From NCBI GenBank assembly GCA_016699125.1, contig CP064961.1, positions 930,001 to 994,000 on the forward strand: 64,000 nucleotides of DNA. Reading direction: 5' to 3'. The notes beneath the pieces were generated by a model. The model did no database searches and was not told the origin of the DNA. It saw only the letters and a list, made by a program, of their open reading frames with translations. Shown here one piece after another: positions 53,414 to 63,156 of this stretch (its first letter is position 1; each line of letters begins with the position of its first letter). Source of the stretch: a bacterium (lineage in GTDB: Bacteria > Babelota > Babeliae > Babelales > Vermiphilaceae). The position numbers and the translations under genes are program-made.

Positions 53414-54286
53414 CTAAGAACCAGTATTCATGGACGACATAACCGTCGCAAAAGAAGCATGGAATGGGCAATCATGACCATATTTTCTGCTACCGTGACT
53501 ACGATTTCATAATCTTTAGACAACCTTCTAAAGTTATTGAGCCAAGCGAAGGTTCTTTCAACAACCCACCGCTTTGCAAGCACAGCCCATCCTGGAGTGA
53601 TGCGTTCTGATATTTCTATAATTTTGTTCAATATATTTTTCACAAATTCCTCCATCGTTTTTCTGTAACCGGCATCAGCACAAACGCCTTGTAAACTAGG
53701 GTATTTTTGCAATGCTTCTTCAAAAACTTTGCATCCAGCGACTGTATCATGTGTATTTGCTTCATGCACTTGGATGTGTAGCAGATGGCCTTGCGTATCA
53801 ACTACAATGTGCCGCTTACGACCCTTTATTTTTTTTTCCGCCATCAATGCCTTTTTTTTCTGCTGCACTGGTAGTTTTGACACTTTGTGAATCAATAATA
53901 CTATAACTGGGATCGGCATTTCTCACAGCCTTGATTCGACAGGCTGTGACCAGTTCATTCATAATTTTTTCCCATATGCCCTTCAGTCTGCATCTACGAT
54001 AAAATGAATGTACTGTCGAATACGGTGGAAAATCTTTTGGCAGCATACGCCATTGACAACCAGTTTTGATAATATAAAACACAGCATTCACAAGCTCTCT
54101 TTTGCTGTATTTCTTTCTGTTACCATAGTTGCCACAAGTAAAATTGTGTGCTATTACTTCCCATTCACTATCGCTTACGTCGCTTGGATATCTCATGTTT
54201 ATTCCATCTTGCTTTGTTTATATCACTTTTTCATATCACAGATACTTTCAGTATATCACAATTTTTTTCCATGAATACATTTTCTA
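53414..54286 (-). mobile_element. Second IS5-family element
   Basis: The ends share an imperfect 18 bp inverted repeat (AGAA...GTATTCATGGA near 53417-53434 and its complement near 54269-54286). Inside is a two-frame transposase read on the minus strand. I could not define a clear target duplication. It lies between the frameshifted family protein and the HspR-like gene. Confidence 0.7.
53428..54196 (-). CDS. IS5-family transposase in two overlapping frames
   Basis: orfA (54196-53816) begins RYPSDVSDSEWEVIAHNF and includes TGCQWRMLPKDFPPYSTV and IIDSQSVKT with the first Asp. orfB (53919-53428) continues IKGRKRHIVVDTQG, CADAGYRK with the second Asp, and WVVERTFAWLNNFRRL with the catalytic Glu. 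The frames change at nine A (53837-53829 on the minus strand), a common slippage site, so the enzyme may be made by programmed frameshifting. No other defect is visible. Confidence 0.85.
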
Positions 54287-54382
54287 AAAAACTGTAACTA
54301 ATATTTTTTGAACATGTTATACTGAAAAAGCTTTGTATTATATATATATTAAAAAATTGAAATATAAAGCTCAAAGGACAGT

Positions 54383-54853
54383 ATGAAAGTTAATAGAAAA
54401 AAAGGGTATTTTTCAATATCAGCTGTTGCAAAAATGTTTTCAATCCACCAACAGACTGTGCGCCTATATGAACGTGAAGGGCTCATTAACCCGAAACGAT
54501 CCTCTGGGAATACAAGGCTTTTTTCTGAAGAGGATATTGATCGACTGGAAGAGGTTATCTATCTAACACACGAACTAGGAATCAACCTTGCCGGTGTTGA
54601 GATGATTTTAAAGCTGAAAAAACAGATTAAAAAGATGCAAGATGATATGAATAAGTTATTTGAAAATACGAACGATCAACTTGATAAAGAACGGATACAG
54701 GCACAAGAACTTTTTCAAAAAGCTGCAAAACGTATTAGTACCCTTAAAAATGACTCATTAAAATTAAAACAATACTCAATGGCTGAAAAAAAAGACAGTT
54801 TGTCTGTGCCGGAAGAAGCAGCTGATCAATGGAAAATAGATTATGAAGACTAA
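54383..54853 (+). CDS. MerR-family transcription regulator, HspR-like
   Basis: The 156-residue protein has an N-terminal winged helix-turn-helix (FSISAVAKMFSIHQQTVRLY, EREGLINPKRSSGNTRLFSE) matching the HspR heat-shock repressor type. A linker helix (ELGINLAGVEMILKLKKQI) and a longer charged coiled C-terminus follow. There are no metal-binding Cys residues. In other bacteria HspR represses dnaK-type operons; none is present here, and I see no clear HAIR-type operator upstream. AAAGGA precedes the ATG. Confidence 0.8.
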   Translation: MKVNRKKGYFSISAVAKMFSIHQQTVRLYEREGLINPKRSSGNTRLFSEEDIDRLEEVIYLTHELGINLAGVEMILKLKKQIKKMQDDMNKLFENTNDQLDKERIQAQELFQKAAKRISTLKNDSLKLKQYSMAEKKDSLSVPEEAADQWKIDYED

Positions 54854-54955
54854 TAATATGGTAGTTTATTGTTAAAATCTTTTTTTATGCAATAATTTTT
54901 ATGTAATACAATACTACATAATGAATTGTATGTTTTCATTCATAGAGGAGCAATA

Positions 54956-55411
54956 ATGAATTCACAAAACCAAAATACTAAGCTCAACCTTTCGTATGAA
55001 CTACTTTTGCTTCTCAAATGGTTAATTACTCACGAAGAACAGAAATTTAGACAGATTATCAATAAGGCATTAAAGCATGGGCTTAAAAGTCAGATCGAAA
55101 AAACCTTAACACATGATGATTTAGCGGACGATTTAAAAAAACAACCAGAAACTCAGATTATAGAATTTTTTCACACGTTGGAAGACTTTTTATACGATTC
55201 CATAGCAAGTAACACAAAAAAAAATAAAACAGTTCATCTTGACACCTTCGTTCATCAGATAGATTCATTGGCAAAACAGGATGACCTTATGATCGACACC
55301 ATGAATAGCACATTCAAAACCCTTGACAAAGATCCCTATGCAAACGCAAAAGAGACGCTGATGAAAGAGTTTATCAAAAAATGGAAACCGGTCGATGAAA
55401 TAATGCATTAA
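54956..55411 (+). CDS. Small helical cytoplasmic protein, unknown
   Basis: The protein is about 151 residues without signal peptide or membrane segment: LSYELLLLLKWLITHEEQKFRQ, then LADDLKKQPETQIIEFFHTLEDFLYD, then a helical C-terminus ending KKWKPVDEIMH. ATG 54956 has AGAGGAG 5 nt upstream, so the longer frame is rejected. It lies ~100 nt after the HspR-like gene on the same strand. No family is recognised. Confidence 0.55.
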   Translation: MNSQNQNTKLNLSYELLLLLKWLITHEEQKFRQIINKALKHGLKSQIEKTLTHDDLADDLKKQPETQIIEFFHTLEDFLYDSIASNTKKNKTVHLDTFVHQIDSLAKQDDLMIDTMNSTFKTLDKDPYANAKETLMKEFIKKWKPVDEIMH

Positions 55412-55442
55412 AAAAGAAGGACGTACGTTAAAGATACGCCTT
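55410..55442 (-). terminator. Terminator of the 61260-55466 minus-strand gene run
   Basis: On the minus strand AAGGCGTA and TACGTCCTT arms, with one mismatch and a ~9 nt loop, are followed by CTTTTTT. It lies 24 nt after the stop at 55466. Confidence 0.45.
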
Positions 55443-55465
55443 TAAAAGTAAGCTCACTATAAGGT

Positions 55466-56455
55466 TTAAAGACTATTATTTTCAGACATGTATGTTTTCT
55501 GAAGGCTACACAAAATAATTACCATGACAAGGTGTATGGACTGAGAAAAATACAAATATGAACTAGTTACTTCGTTCAACATAACATATTGAGGATGTTT
55601 TTTTGCAATCATTGAAAGACCAATTGGCAATAATATATCTATCATCGTATAGAAAAATGGATCCTTTGCACATAATGATCCAAGGGTTGGGTATTCAGCC
55701 ATACAATTCAAAAACGATGTTTTGCGAAACAGGAGCAATAAAAAACCTGATATTAGAAGTGCACAAGTAATATTGCAAACACAAATAGATTCATTTTTTC
55801 GATCTGTGTTTCTGTTTTCATCCATCAAGCTTCCACCCGTGTAAGATTTGGTCCCTGAATCAGAGCAAGAAATCGGGCTGGTACCATCGAACCACTTTTT
55901 TTTATAATATTTTAGAATATGAGTATAGATATGTGGAATCTCTATTTCATGATCATCATTTTTAAGAAAATTGACTCTAGTAATTAGCTTACTTATTAAC
56001 ACTGTTTTGGTAAATCGCCATAATAACATACACATTGGTATCAATCGTTGATCAGGCAAATGATGATTTTCTGGATTATTGAAAAAAGGTTTATAAACAC
56101 AAGCATATAATAGATTAAAACCCAACAAAGGCAAACTATTTGATACCTGACAAGCCGAAAACACAGAAGATCCCAACCACAGATTTGCAGAGCTTGACGT
56201 TTGCCACGTAGGAGTTTTAAAATAACTGTAAGCTAAATGGTATGCAGCTTCCCCTAAAACATGCAACCCAGATCGAGTTACATTGCTGTTATAAAAAGCT
56301 TTCCCACCAGATATTACTACATTTGTAAATACCTGAGCTACTGTATTTCCAACAATCTGAGAAGCATTTTGCATAAAACCTGACACAATCTGATTCTCAA
56401 CCATCCCGGAAAGCTGAAAAGTAAAGATAAAAATTAACAAGCAACGTAGATGCAT
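55466..56455 (-). CDS. Exported membrane protein of unknown function
   Basis: The 329-residue protein has a signal peptide (LRCLLIFIFTFQLSGMVE), several hydrophobic helices (LLGFNLLYACVY; ICVCNITCALLISGFLLLLF; IHLVMVIILCSL) and a polar central loop (SCSDSGTKSYTGGSLMDENRN). Its ATG shares one base with the stop codon of lgt (TAATG), so translation is coupled. No family is recognised. Confidence 0.5.
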   Translation of the reverse strand: MHLRCLLIFIFTFQLSGMVENQIVSGFMQNASQIVGNTVAQVFTNVVISGGKAFYNSNVTRSGLHVLGEAAYHLAYSYFKTPTWQTSSSANLWLGSSVFSACQVSNSLPLLGFNLLYACVYKPFFNNPENHHLPDQRLIPMCMLLWRFTKTVLISKLITRVNFLKNDDHEIEIPHIYTHILKYYKKKWFDGTSPISCSDSGTKSYTGGSLMDENRNTDRKNESICVCNITCALLISGFLLLLFRKTSFLNCMAEYPTLGSLCAKDPFFYTMIDILLPIGLSMIAKKHPQYVMLNEVTSSYLYFSQSIHLVMVIILCSLQKTYMSENNSL

Positions 56456-57234
56456 TACGATTTTTCATTCCCAGTTTTTTTAAAACACCAAAAATAAAAT
56501 AACATAACTAAAGCAAATGTCATTAAAAATATTGAAATAATTTGATTAAAAGAAAATAATGCATATATTTTACCTCTATCTCCGCGAAAAAAATCGGTAA
56601 AAAATCTTTCAGATGATGCAAAAAATAGATACAAAAAAAAGAATATTCCATTTTGTAACACCGTTTTTTTGGATAAAAAATATAAAAAAAGAAACAAAAT
56701 AAACAATAAGAAAGAACTCAATAGCTGTGAAGGAAAAAGCGGAACGCACAGAGGCGCAAGTGAATTACCATCGGTGTATAGTACATGGCAACAGCCTGTA
56801 AAATAAAAACCATGGCAACAGCCAGCAAAAAAACATCCTAATCGTCCCACTGACTGCAACAACGGAGCATACGTTGCAGCGATATCTAAAAAGGGCAATA
56901 CGGGTTTTTTGTAAAAGTAAAATACTGTAACGATCGTTAGACATATGCTCATAATACTTCCTAAAACCGAAAGCCCTCCTTGCCAAAAAGCAAAAATATC
57001 GAACCAGGATTCAATGACTTCATCTTCAGATACTAGATATAAAATTCGTCCACCAACGAGTGCACTCAAGGTGTTTAATACAAGTATATTGATTAAAAAA
57101 TCTTCTGAATACAAAGAAGCATAACGGCTATCACGCAGTAAAAAATAGACAAAAAAAATAAAACCCACCACAATACAAAGACCATACGCATGGATGGCAA
57201 ATGATCCAAAAAGAGGAACTAATACCGGCACCAT
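56455..57234 (-). CDS. lgt: Prolipoprotein diacylglyceryl transferase (Lgt)
   Basis: The 259-residue multi-pass inner-membrane enzyme transfers diacylglycerol from phosphatidylglycerol to the lipobox Cys of prolipoproteins. Landmarks are FAIHAYGLCIVVGF, FWQGGLSVLG and the signature region SVGRLGCFFAGCCHG, a variant in which the usual Asn after GRxG is replaced, as in several divergent Lgt proteins. The C-terminal ERFFTDFFRGDRG is also typical. GGAG precedes the ATG. It is second to last in an envelope operon. Confidence 0.85.
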   Translation of the reverse strand: MVPVLVPLFGSFAIHAYGLCIVVGFIFFVYFLLRDSRYASLYSEDFLINILVLNTLSALVGGRILYLVSEDEVIESWFDIFAFWQGGLSVLGSIMSICLTIVTVFYFYKKPVLPFLDIAATYAPLLQSVGRLGCFFAGCCHGFYFTGCCHVLYTDGNSLAPLCVPLFPSQLLSSFLLFILFLFLYFLSKKTVLQNGIFFFLYLFFASSERFFTDFFRGDRGKIYALFSFNQIISIFLMTFALVMLFYFWCFKKTGNEKS

Positions 57235-57246
57235 GTTTAATCGCTC

Positions 57247-58488
57247 CTAAAACATAATCTGAAAACCGGCACCAACCATAGGTGTTAAAACAATATTAGA
57301 TCCATTGAAAGGTAGTTTAAAAAAACAGTTAACAGTAGGCTGCACAGACCATTGACGATTGCATAATTTTTCAATACTGCAACGCCCATCAAGCAACAGA
57401 TGATGCGCAGTCTTTTCCTGCAGATACCGCGCATTGTTAGCAATCGACTGATTATATAAACTATTATTTAACGTAATCTGATCATCACCATGCTTGAAAT
57501 ATTGATACGCAAAAGTAAAATCAAGACCCCGTTGTTCATATAAAAACTTTCCAAATAACATCACCGACTGATTCATACCAAAATCAATGTGTACATCTGA
57601 TTTTTTTAATAAAAACAGCTCACTTTGTTCTACTGCAGTTTTAATGCGTTGTGTTACGGTGCGATTAAAAAGATGTGTCAACTCAACATCAAATCCGCAT
57701 AAAAAATAGGTCCCTAACCTCAATTTCAACTGTGCTCCAAATGGCAATCCAGTTGCCCCATTATTTCCAAATGAATGGCTTAAAAGACGGTGAAGTGAAA
57801 CGGTGTGTGCAGTCGGTAGCTGTAAACCAACACGAATCTGCAAAAACACATTTTTCAAAAATGGTTTATACTGCACAAAATCATTCTCCCATTTCACATA
57901 ACACCCAATATCACCAACTCCTTGAGATATCCATTCGGTCAAACTAAGGTTTCCATATTCACTTAAAACACTGCTTATCTGTTTTGTAAGCCGATCTTTT
58001 ACCTGCCGATCACCAAGATTATTTGATTGCGTTAAATCGGTCATTGCAATATTGACAAGTTCAGTCTGATACCAAGGTATGAATAAAAGAAAAGAAAACT
58101 GTTCAGCTAATCGTAACTGCGCACTCATACACACTGCGGCTTTTAATCGAAAATCACCATCAAGCAACATATGCCCACGAACACCATCATCATCCGCATT
58201 AAGCGAATTTAAAAATTGTGTTTCAGGTGCCACTGCCGACAACCCCTCAAGCATTTTGAGTGTGTTTTCTGTGTGATACCATAAACGAAATGGTGACGAC
58301 ACCGAATGCCCGTCATAATTAAACTGCTTTGCTTTGGTAAATCCACCTGCAGCTAGAAACGAAAAATCAGCCTTATCTGGGATCTCCCTTGATAACAGAA
58401 GTGCATCATTGAAGGGCTGATAAAAATACATACCATAAAAAGGATTAAAAAAACTTGTTATCAGCAAAAAAATAGTTTTCCTTTTCAT
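57247..58488 (-). CDS. Outer-membrane beta-barrel protein
   Basis: The 413-residue protein has a signal peptide (KTIFLLITSFFNPFYGMYF), alternating strands (VFLQIRVGLQLPTAHTVSL, LKLRLGTYFLCGFDVEL) and a C-terminal strand ending in Phe (MVGAGFQIMF), the outer-membrane assembly signal. It lies 9 nt after the large secreted protein gene and 12 nt before lgt. TAGGAG precedes the ATG. A general resemblance to the 27455 barrel is in layout only. Confidence 0.65.
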   Translation of the reverse strand: MKRKTIFLLITSFFNPFYGMYFYQPFNDALLLSREIPDKADFSFLAAGGFTKAKQFNYDGHSVSSPFRLWYHTENTLKMLEGLSAVAPETQFLNSLNADDDGVRGHMLLDGDFRLKAAVCMSAQLRLAEQFSFLLFIPWYQTELVNIAMTDLTQSNNLGDRQVKDRLTKQISSVLSEYGNLSLTEWISQGVGDIGCYVKWENDFVQYKPFLKNVFLQIRVGLQLPTAHTVSLHRLLSHSFGNNGATGLPFGAQLKLRLGTYFLCGFDVELTHLFNRTVTQRIKTAVEQSELFLLKKSDVHIDFGMNQSVMLFGKFLYEQRGLDFTFAYQYFKHGDDQITLNNSLYNQSIANNARYLQEKTAHHLLLDGRCSIEKLCNRQWSVQPTVNCFFKLPFNGSNIVLTPMVGAGFQIMF

Positions 58489-58497
58489 CTTTTACTC

Positions 58498-61260
58498 CTA
58501 TTGATTAACATACATAGTAGATGAATCAGTAATCAACCAACCCCCATGACCTTTGATTGCAAATAAGCCAGTAACCTCTGGTGTTAAAGTTAATGGAAGC
58601 AAATGATGAGTTAATCCCAAGAACTGATTATAACCACTTGCTAGTTGCGGCGCTATAAAAAAAAGTTCTCGAACAAGACTATTCAACCAAAGATACCCAT
58701 TCGTTTTACAAAAACGAACCTTTGTCCCAAAATCAAGCAGATGAGACAAGGTGGACTGTAAACGTCCATCAGTAAAAACTGAAACCATAACTTGATTCAC
58801 CAATGTACCATTGGTATTTAAAAACAGCCTGTTGATTCTGCTCGTATTCAAACTAGAATCAGAAGACACAATATAAACCACCCCAAAACTATCAGTCAAA
58901 AGTGAATCTGAACCGTTGATCGAGTTAATAGATTGGACTGCTTCGGGTAATAAAAGCGAGGTAAACTCACCCTCCTGCATAGTTGAAGCAGACGTATTAA
59001 TGCGATTCTGGAACAAGCCTGCTGTTGTACCTAGCAATACTAACGGACCATTAATAAAAAGCTCGGTAAAGAAAACTGATCGGTCAAACACCAAGCTATC
59101 CTTTTCTGCCAACCTTACAGGATTAAAATTTCCAGTATTAATCGCATGAGGATTTAATTCCATGCGATTAAGTACATTATTGTTGAGGCAAAATAAAAAA
59201 CCGTCTGATGATGCCAGTTTTAAAGTGGGTTGATCACTTATCTTTTTAAAACTCATTGGAACATGGATACCTGAAAACATTGTACCAATACCAGTTGCAC
59301 TATTCCATCCATTTCCATTGTCATCTGCTAAAACTGCAATGCCAGCAGTACCACTTACTGTTAACCATGCATTTTGACTACTACTATCATAAGTAATTAC
59401 AATATCTGTTAATAATCCAATTTCCGATAACGCTCCACCATGGATAGCTATCGCATTAGAAATAATAGGTTGGTCAATGCGCCCCTCAGCATAAACATCA
59501 AAAGAACTGAAATCATCCGCTTGCAAGGGAAACAGAGCACCTGATACCTGATCACGTCTATTTAAACGATATAAAACCACTGAATTGTTACCCAAGACCG
59601 CACAAATATCTGATGTAACCATGCCTGGTAAAGATGCTTGCAAAACAACCGTTTTTTGTATATTGCTTTCCAAATCTGCATGGTATTTTTGTATAAACTT
59701 ACCAACTGCGGTCATAGTACTGTTTTCAGAGAGCGCTGATAACCACTCAGTTTTTCGTATTAAGGTCTGCGTACCACCATTAATGGTAGTTGCAAAAAGA
59801 CTATTTCCTGTTTTAGGATTTGTTGCAAAAAAAACAATAGGCTCTTCCTGTAACAGCACTGCCTGCCAATCAGTCCACCCAATAATTTTACCAGAACTAT
59901 CAATAACAGCTTGAGTACGCCAGATTCCATTAAATCTTGGATCTCCGTCGTTCTCAATAGTAACGCACACAGCATCACCTTCTGTCCACATCGACAGAAT
60001 TGTGCCAGGCAATACAACATTTCGTCCAACTTTTGCTGCTTTGTCAGTAGACAAAAATAGGTCACCGGGTAACTGAGCAACCGATGGGACTACTGTTTTC
60101 TGGTGATACTGAATGTCTTTTATTCCTTCAACGAACACTTTATCTACAGAACTGTTTTTTGAAGCTATTTTTCCTTGATCTGCAGCAATGGAACTTTGAA
60201 CTAATGGAAAAACCCGGATATCAGCAACAGTGTTGCCAAGACCACGAACAACCAGATAACTGGTGTTACCAGTTGTATGCATCACGGTCAAATCAATAAT
60301 ACCAGTCTCAACCGATTGCCCTTTTTTTCCTATTAATAAATCATTATGACTAGCATCAAACACAGCCTCAGTCACAAGTTCATCAAGCACAAGCTTATGT
60401 CCCTCTATTCTACCTACACAAACAGTACGTACGCCGCCATCAGACTCGGTACCACTAATGCCCTGAAACCCAACATATAATCGTTCTAATTCAGCATCCC
60501 AAAACATAACTTTACAATTCAACCAAGCAAGCACATTGTTATTGAACTGTAAAAAACTACTATGAATATCACATGGTTGAGCACGGATACTATCTACCGC
60601 ACCGGTGAGTGCGTTCACTTGCTGAAAAAAACGTATCTGTGTCTCCTCTACTTTTTTTATTCCTCGCAAAATAACAGCAATACCAGAACCGGTATTACCA
60701 GCAACACTAGTATCTGCATCAACGTACGTAAAAATATGCCCATTATCATCTGCAGCAAGCTGTTTAATACTCACTCCTTCGGTTCCGGACGCATCACAAA
60801 TCGCATTACTCACCACAATGGACGCAGGATCTGTTTGCAATGATTCAAACATAAAAACTCTTGTGCCATCTTTTTTCAAAAAGACTGGCAACCGTTGACC
60901 AAATGAAAACATGCTAGTTAACGCAGTAAACCCCGCATCATACAAAGGATTATCTTGCTGTACACTGGTAATGTTCAGGGTGGTTTTAATAGGAGCTAAA
61001 GGCTGAAATTTAAGTGATCCTGGCAACAAAAGCGATACCGCAAAATCTTTTGCCTGATCAAGCCCATTCATAGATGTATCGGCAGCGCACAAAAGATAAT
61101 CATTTAAAGAAAGGTAAGCAAAATGTTTTACAGGAAAAGAAAATGTTGCCGCACTACTCGTGCCATCTCCTATCACAATTTTAGCTGCAAAAAGCGACGT
61201 ACAAAAAAACAGGCTGTTCAAAAATATCAAAATCCTCACATTATTCCTTTTTATACTCAT
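58498..61260 (-). CDS. Large secreted beta-rich protein, 920 residues
   Basis: A signal peptide (RILIFLNSLFFCTSLFAAK) is followed by a long Ser/Thr/Asn/Val-rich body with repeated short strands and loops such as TYVDADTSVAGNTGSGIAV, VTIENDGDPRFNGIWRTQ and VLADDNGNGWNSATGIGT. This pattern suggests beta-propeller or similar surface architecture. It has no evident enzyme motif or C-terminal anchor. Being first in the run with the barrel downstream, it may be a surface protein associated with or exported by that barrel; this is inference from position. Confidence 0.5.
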   Translation of the reverse strand: MSIKRNNVRILIFLNSLFFCTSLFAAKIVIGDGTSSAATFSFPVKHFAYLSLNDYLLCAADTSMNGLDQAKDFAVSLLLPGSLKFQPLAPIKTTLNITSVQQDNPLYDAGFTALTSMFSFGQRLPVFLKKDGTRVFMFESLQTDPASIVVSNAICDASGTEGVSIKQLAADDNGHIFTYVDADTSVAGNTGSGIAVILRGIKKVEETQIRFFQQVNALTGAVDSIRAQPCDIHSSFLQFNNNVLAWLNCKVMFWDAELERLYVGFQGISGTESDGGVRTVCVGRIEGHKLVLDELVTEAVFDASHNDLLIGKKGQSVETGIIDLTVMHTTGNTSYLVVRGLGNTVADIRVFPLVQSSIAADQGKIASKNSSVDKVFVEGIKDIQYHQKTVVPSVAQLPGDLFLSTDKAAKVGRNVVLPGTILSMWTEGDAVCVTIENDGDPRFNGIWRTQAVIDSSGKIIGWTDWQAVLLQEEPIVFFATNPKTGNSLFATTINGGTQTLIRKTEWLSALSENSTMTAVGKFIQKYHADLESNIQKTVVLQASLPGMVTSDICAVLGNNSVVLYRLNRRDQVSGALFPLQADDFSSFDVYAEGRIDQPIISNAIAIHGGALSEIGLLTDIVITYDSSSQNAWLTVSGTAGIAVLADDNGNGWNSATGIGTMFSGIHVPMSFKKISDQPTLKLASSDGFLFCLNNNVLNRMELNPHAINTGNFNPVRLAEKDSLVFDRSVFFTELFINGPLVLLGTTAGLFQNRINTSASTMQEGEFTSLLLPEAVQSINSINGSDSLLTDSFGVVYIVSSDSSLNTSRINRLFLNTNGTLVNQVMVSVFTDGRLQSTLSHLLDFGTKVRFCKTNGYLWLNSLVRELFFIAPQLASGYNQFLGLTHHLLPLTLTPEVTGLFAIKGHGGWLITDSSTMYVNQ

Positions 61261-61335
61261 TCAAAATGAGTATATGCTACATTTTTCTGTTGAGCAATTT
61301 TAATATTTTGACTCATCACAAAAGCGATAACTCAT

Positions 61336-61857
61336 TTAACATTCCAATGTACACGTAATAGCAACCTCTTTTTCACTACTAAAAACGCAATCACAGGAAA
61401 GACAAACGACATCCTGATTAAGATCATTTTTTAATGCTGTAAAGAACAAAACCATTTTTGCTTTTGGCAGCAAAATATTGAAAAAAATTGACCGCTTCTT
61501 TCCCTTTTTTGCATGTTTCTGAATCTTCAAAGTATTGATTTTTCCGTTACTATCACTTACAAACCGCATGATACTATCAAGATACCTTTGTACTTTTTCA
61601 GACGACGCAACGGCAACAGGCAGACTTTCATACTTCACTTCTTTGCGTTCTTGAGACTGCAACTCCTTCAACATATGTTGTTTTGCAAGCTCAGCAACCT
61701 TAATCTCATTATTACTGCCTTTGTATAGTTGTAAACCGTTGTGTAAATACAGATGAAAAAAATAAATCGCCAGAAAAGCGAAAATAAGGTAAGAAACAAG
61801 TAAAAAATCATACAATGCACACTTTCTCACCTTCTCAATATAATTATATTGTAGCAT
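61336..61857 (-). CDS. Inner-membrane anchored periplasmic protein, possibly PilO/GspM-like
   Basis: The protein is about 173 residues with one membrane segment (DFLLVSYLIFAFLAIYFFHLY), a helical stalk (NNEIKVAELAKQHMLKELQ) and a small C-terminal alpha/beta domain (SIFFNILLPKAKMVLFFTAL ... VAITCTLEC). This bitopic plan resembles PilO or GspM, partners of GspF-type platforms such as the protein at 3723, but the similarity is structural only. ATG 61857 is preferred to the GTG six bases earlier. Confidence 0.4.
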   Translation of the reverse strand: MLQYNYIEKVRKCALYDFLLVSYLIFAFLAIYFFHLYLHNGLQLYKGSNNEIKVAELAKQHMLKELQSQERKEVKYESLPVAVASSEKVQRYLDSIMRFVSDSNGKINTLKIQKHAKKGKKRSIFFNILLPKAKMVLFFTALKNDLNQDVVCLSCDCVFSSEKEVAITCTLEC

Positions 61858-61896
61858 CGCCACATTTCGAATTTAAAAATACCGTATCGAGTCTAT

Positions 61897-63084
61897 TTAA
61901 AAATTAGGCTTTGTCCATTGCATAGGATCAACAGGCACATTTCCAACTCTCATCTCCCAGTGCAAATGATAACCACTGGCATATCCAGTTTTTCCTAATG
62001 TTCCAATTGGACTCCCTTTTTTCACCGCATCGCCTACATTAATTTTTGCAAAATCATCTAGGTGCCCAAACAGTGATAAGATTCCATAACCATGATCAAT
62101 AACAATCGTATTGCCCGAGTACAAAAATCTTTCTTTTACCACCACAACGCCGTCTTGAGGAGCCCATACCACAGAACGGGGCGCATTGATAACATCGACT
62201 GCTTTATGAGCATAACGACCCTTGCGCTGAGTAGTACGTATAGTACCAAAATCACAAGTCGTTCGTACAATATCAATAGGGGTACAAAAGACCCCCTTCC
62301 ATAACTTCTGTTTTGGTGATCGGTTGGTTAAATCTTCCAATAATAATCCTAAATCTTTCTCACTTTCAACAAGCTCTTCCTCTTTTTTCATCTTTTCTTC
62401 AGAGACAGCAAGTGTATGTTTTTTGAAAGGAAACAGAACGATTTGAATCTTAGTTTCTAAAGTCAACGTATTACCAACAGCATCTACTGCTTCAACTGTT
62501 AAGAGATATTCATTAGGGTTTTCCTCACATTGAACTGGAATAAAGGTTTCATAGACCATTGAATGATTTGACTCTTGAAAACAATCATATGTTTGAGATA
62601 AAAAACGAGCTACGACGCTACTGACCAACTTGTTAAACTGTATTTGTACATGAATCGTTCTACCTTGAAAAACTTTATGTATCTCTTCAAAACCTATAAA
62701 CACACCATTCAATGGTTGATTATCAACAATAAAAGGATAATCAACAACTGTTTTGTTTTGCGCAAAAGTTGTATCTATAGCTTCCACCTTAAGATTGTGC
62801 TTTCCATTACCCATCGTTTTGGTAGGGATAATAAAATTATGTATATCAGAAGCAGGCACAAGATGTTTATCTGCAATCAAAACCATGTCAAGCCACATAG
62901 TAACTTTAGATTTTTTATTCAAAAGGAGTGAACAGTTAACATCACCAGCATACGAAGCACCAACGGTAATACCGGTAAGCACTAACAACGGGGCTTGTTT
63001 GTCAAAAAAATAATAATAAATGAAGCGGCTAACCAAGACAAAAAATAAAAATAACAACGGCCACATCACATGCCTGATTTTCAC
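61897..63084 (-). CDS. M23-family peptidoglycan peptidase (LytM-like)
   Basis: The protein is about 395 residues with an N-terminal membrane anchor (WPLLFLFFVLVSRFIYYYFF). Two beta-sandwich-like domains (~35-125 and ~125-220) and a charged helix (KMKKEEELVESEKDL) follow. The C-terminal M23 domain has complete zinc-site elements: YAHKAVDV, FGHLDDF and YHLHWEMRVG. It is expected to cleave cross-links or stem peptides in the periplasm. The start is a GTG at 63084 or 63087, close behind AAGGAG. Confidence 0.85.
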   Translation of the reverse strand: MKIRHVMWPLLFLFFVLVSRFIYYYFFDKQAPLLVLTGITVGASYAGDVNCSLLLNKKSKVTMWLDMVLIADKHLVPASDIHNFIIPTKTMGNGKHNLKVEAIDTTFAQNKTVVDYPFIVDNQPLNGVFIGFEEIHKVFQGRTIHVQIQFNKLVSSVVARFLSQTYDCFQESNHSMVYETFIPVQCEENPNEYLLTVEAVDAVGNTLTLETKIQIVLFPFKKHTLAVSEEKMKKEEELVESEKDLGLLLEDLTNRSPKQKLWKGVFCTPIDIVRTTCDFGTIRTTQRKGRYAHKAVDVINAPRSVVWAPQDGVVVVKERFLYSGNTIVIDHGYGILSLFGHLDDFAKINVGDAVKKGSPIGTLGKTGYASGYHLHWEMRVGNVPVDPMQWTKPNF

Positions 63085-63156
63085 CACCAACTCCTTTTCT
63101 ATTCACTACAAAATAAAAACTCCAGACATCCTGTACAAAAAATAAAAATTACTTTC

